Source: Jejuia pallidilutea
Lineage (GTDB): Bacteria; Bacteroidota; Bacteroidia; Flavobacteriales; Flavobacteriaceae
Length of the DNA: 64,000 nucleotides
Direction of reading: 5' to 3'
Assembly: GCF_002973595.1 (NCBI RefSeq)
Contig: NZ_PVEO01000010.1
Location: forward strand, 1-64,000
Shown: piece after piece, positions 62,557 through 64,000 of the stretch
Position numbering within the stretch: the stretch's first letter is position 1
How the letters are laid out: each line of letters opens with the position of its first letter
Translations under genes and position numbers: made by a program
Notes under the pieces: model-generated
Databases searched by the model: none
Told to the model about the DNA's origin: nothing
Seen by the model: only the letters and a program-made list of their open reading frames with translations

Positions 62557-64000
62557 ATGACATCAGGATTTGATACGTGGGATTATGTAGTGTTTATTGC
62601 TTACGCCATACTTATTTTGGGTGTAGGGTTATGGGTGTCTCGAGATAAGAAGGGGCACCAAAAAAATGCAGAAGACTATTTTTTAGCAAGTAAATCTTTA
62701 CCATGGTGGGCTATAGGCGCATCACTTATCGCTGCAAACATATCGGCTGAACAATTTATAGGTATGTCTGGTTCTGGTTTTGCTTCTGGGTTAGCTATAG
62801 CGTCTTACGAATGGATGGCTGCTTTAACATTAATTATAGTTGGTAAATACTTTCTTCCAATTTTTATCGAGAAAGGGTTGTATACTATACCAGAGTTTGT
62901 GGAAAAACGATATTCAACTAACTTAAAAACAATTTTGGCCGTTTTCTGGATTGCATTGTATGTATTTGTTAACCTTACCACGGTTTTATATTTGGGTTCC
63001 CTAGCTTTAGAAACCATTATGGGAATTCCGCTTATGTATGGTGTAATTGGGTTAGCTTTATTTGCTGCCGCTTATTCATTATATGGCGGTCTTTCGGCTG
63101 TAGCATGGACAGATGTAATTCAAGTTGTATTTTTGGTTTTAGGTGGTTTAATTACAACCTATCTAGCGCTTAATACCGTATCGGGTGGGGAAGGTTTTAT
63201 TTCTGGACTAACTACAGTATTTGAAACCGTACCAGGACGTTTTGAAATGATTTTAGACGAATCGAACCCAGAGTATCAAAACTTACCTGGAATTGGTGTG
63301 CTTGTAGGTGGTATGTGGGTTGCAAATTTATATTATTGGGGTTTTAATCAATATATTATACAAAGAACATTAGCGGCAAAATCGCTTAAAGAAGCTCAAA
63401 AAGGTATTTTATTTGCTGCTATTTTAAAATTAATAATACCTCTAATTGTTGTTATACCTGGTATAGCCGCTTATGTAATGGTGAATGACCCTGAAATTAT
63501 GGCACGATTAGGTGTGAGTGCTTCAGAAAATTTACCATCGTTAAATCAAGCTGATAAAGCATACCCTTGGTTGTTACAGTTTTTACCTGTTGGTTTAAAA
63601 GGTGTTGCTTTTGCTGCCCTTGCTGCTGCTATCGTATCTTCTTTAGCGTCTATGCTAAACTCAACTTCTACCATATTCACTATGGACATTTATAAGCAAT
63701 ACATTAATAAGAATGCTAACGATAAAGCTACGGTAAATATGGGTAGAATTTCTGCGTTTGTTGCTTTAATTATAGCGTGTATTGTAGCACCATTATTGGG
63801 TAATTTAGATCAGGCGTTTCAATTTATACAAGAATATACTGGTATTGTAAGTCCAGGAATTTTAGCAGTATTCTTGTTAGGGCTATTCTGGAAGAAAACT
63901 ACAAACAAAGCAGCTATAGTTGGTGCATTGGCATCTATTCCAATAGCCATGTACTTTAAGGTAGCACCCAAAGGATGGTCCGATTCTGCATTCTTCGTAA
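62557..64000 (+). CDS. SGLT-type sodium/sugar symporter (3' end outside window)
   Basis: About 481 codons are visible before the right edge. The protein belongs to the sodium:solute symporter family: WDYVVFIAYAILILGVGLW, FLASKSLPWWAIGASLIAANISAEQFIG, an AAAYSLYGGLSAVAWTDVIQ segment, and the VSSLASMLNSTSTIFTMDIY motif near the sodium site. It resembles Vibrio vSGLT, a galactose carrier. Being divergent from a galactose operon and its regulator, it is the likely galactose importer. Confidence 0.92.
   Translation, partial: MTSGFDTWDYVVFIAYAILILGVGLWVSRDKKGHQKNAEDYFLASKSLPWWAIGASLIAANISAEQFIGMSGSGFASGLAIASYEWMAALTLIIVGKYFLPIFIEKGLYTIPEFVEKRYSTNLKTILAVFWIALYVFVNLTTVLYLGSLALETIMGIPLMYGVIGLALFAAAYSLYGGLSAVAWTDVIQVVFLVLGGLITTYLALNTVSGGEGFISGLTTVFETVPGRFEMILDESNPEYQNLPGIGVLVGGMWVANLYYWGFNQYIIQRTLAAKSLKEAQKGILFAAILKLIIPLIVVIPGIAAYVMVNDPEIMARLGVSASENLPSLNQADKAYPWLLQFLPVGLKGVAFAALAAAIVSSLASMLNSTSTIFTMDIYKQYINKNANDKATVNMGRISAFVALIIACIVAPLLGNLDQAFQFIQEYTGIVSPGILAVFLLGLFWKKTTNKAAIVGALASIPIAMYFKVAPKGWSDSAFFV

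Overview
The window is a low-G+C chromosomal segment from a member of the Bacteroidota, most likely family Flavobacteriaceae. Several things point there. Strong promoters have the Bacteroidota -7 box TAnnTTTG (for example 11685-11692 and 44758-44765), and most genes lack Shine-Dalgarno leaders. Typical families are present: a SprB-type/HYR-repeat surface protein, DUF3822 next to rsmD, a gamma/tau subunit without zinc cysteines, a DnaJ with a halved zinc finger, and a QEGLA (DUF1704) protein. No rRNA, tRNA, CRISPR array, transposase or integrase is visible.

Layout. 1-3742: a truncated giant surface protein (VWA, SprB-like segment, then 240-bp tandem HYR-type repeats running off the left edge) and a small secreted protein. 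4212-8438: sixA, ppk1, ppx/gppA (polyphosphate metabolism) and a beta-barrel protein. 8435-11305: miaE, a lipoprotein and dnaX. 11699-12095: the RNase P RNA gene with promoter and terminator. 12165-15164: a secreted protein, then rsmD, DUF3822 and a membrane protein in one overlapping operon. 15293-20709: a RecD-like helicase, DUF4126, then kdsB, a HAD hydrolase, a KdnB-like Kdo 8-oxidase and an acyltransferase (lipid A/Kdo chemistry). 20869-26388: a DUF5117-type metalloprotease, ThuA, Gfo/Idh/MocA oxidoreductase and a barrel protein. 26532-32731: an FAD/Fe-S oxidoreductase, an LpxH-like phosphoesterase, aroC and a PAP2 phosphatase.

32827-38596 is the most unusual block: a dicarboxylate/glutamate-type symporter followed by a tightly packed set of a GshB-like ATP-grasp ligase, a double-rhodanese sulfurtransferase with an extra helical domain, an N-formylglutamate-amidohydrolase-like enzyme and a QEGLA metallopeptidase. 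It looks like a pathway that makes and trims a small peptide-like compound. 38730-39640 is a cassette-like insertion carrying a HigA antitoxin and a HigB toxin gene with three in-frame nonsense codons. 39832-43354 holds small stress/lipoprotein genes, an NmrA protein, YceI and grpE; dnaJ follows.

44522-45063 contains a promoter-hairpin-terminator arrangement that may be a small RNA. 45064-51212 is an operon-like run: ABC exporter, MscS channel, outer-membrane protein, an orphan NtrC-type response regulator with a GAFTSA loop and no DNA-binding domain, and PPK2. 51353-53445 is a HxlR-regulated divergon (double SnoaL lipoprotein and MdaB-like oxidoreductase) with two palindromic operators. 53530-55711 is a second cassette-like island of two genes, which shares boundary motifs with the higBA cassette. 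55733-58108 encodes a beta-helix lipoprotein and a CarboxypepD-like protein. 58274 to the right edge is a galactose system: galT, galK and galM with a GntR regulator, divergent from an SGLT-type sugar symporter cut by the window end.
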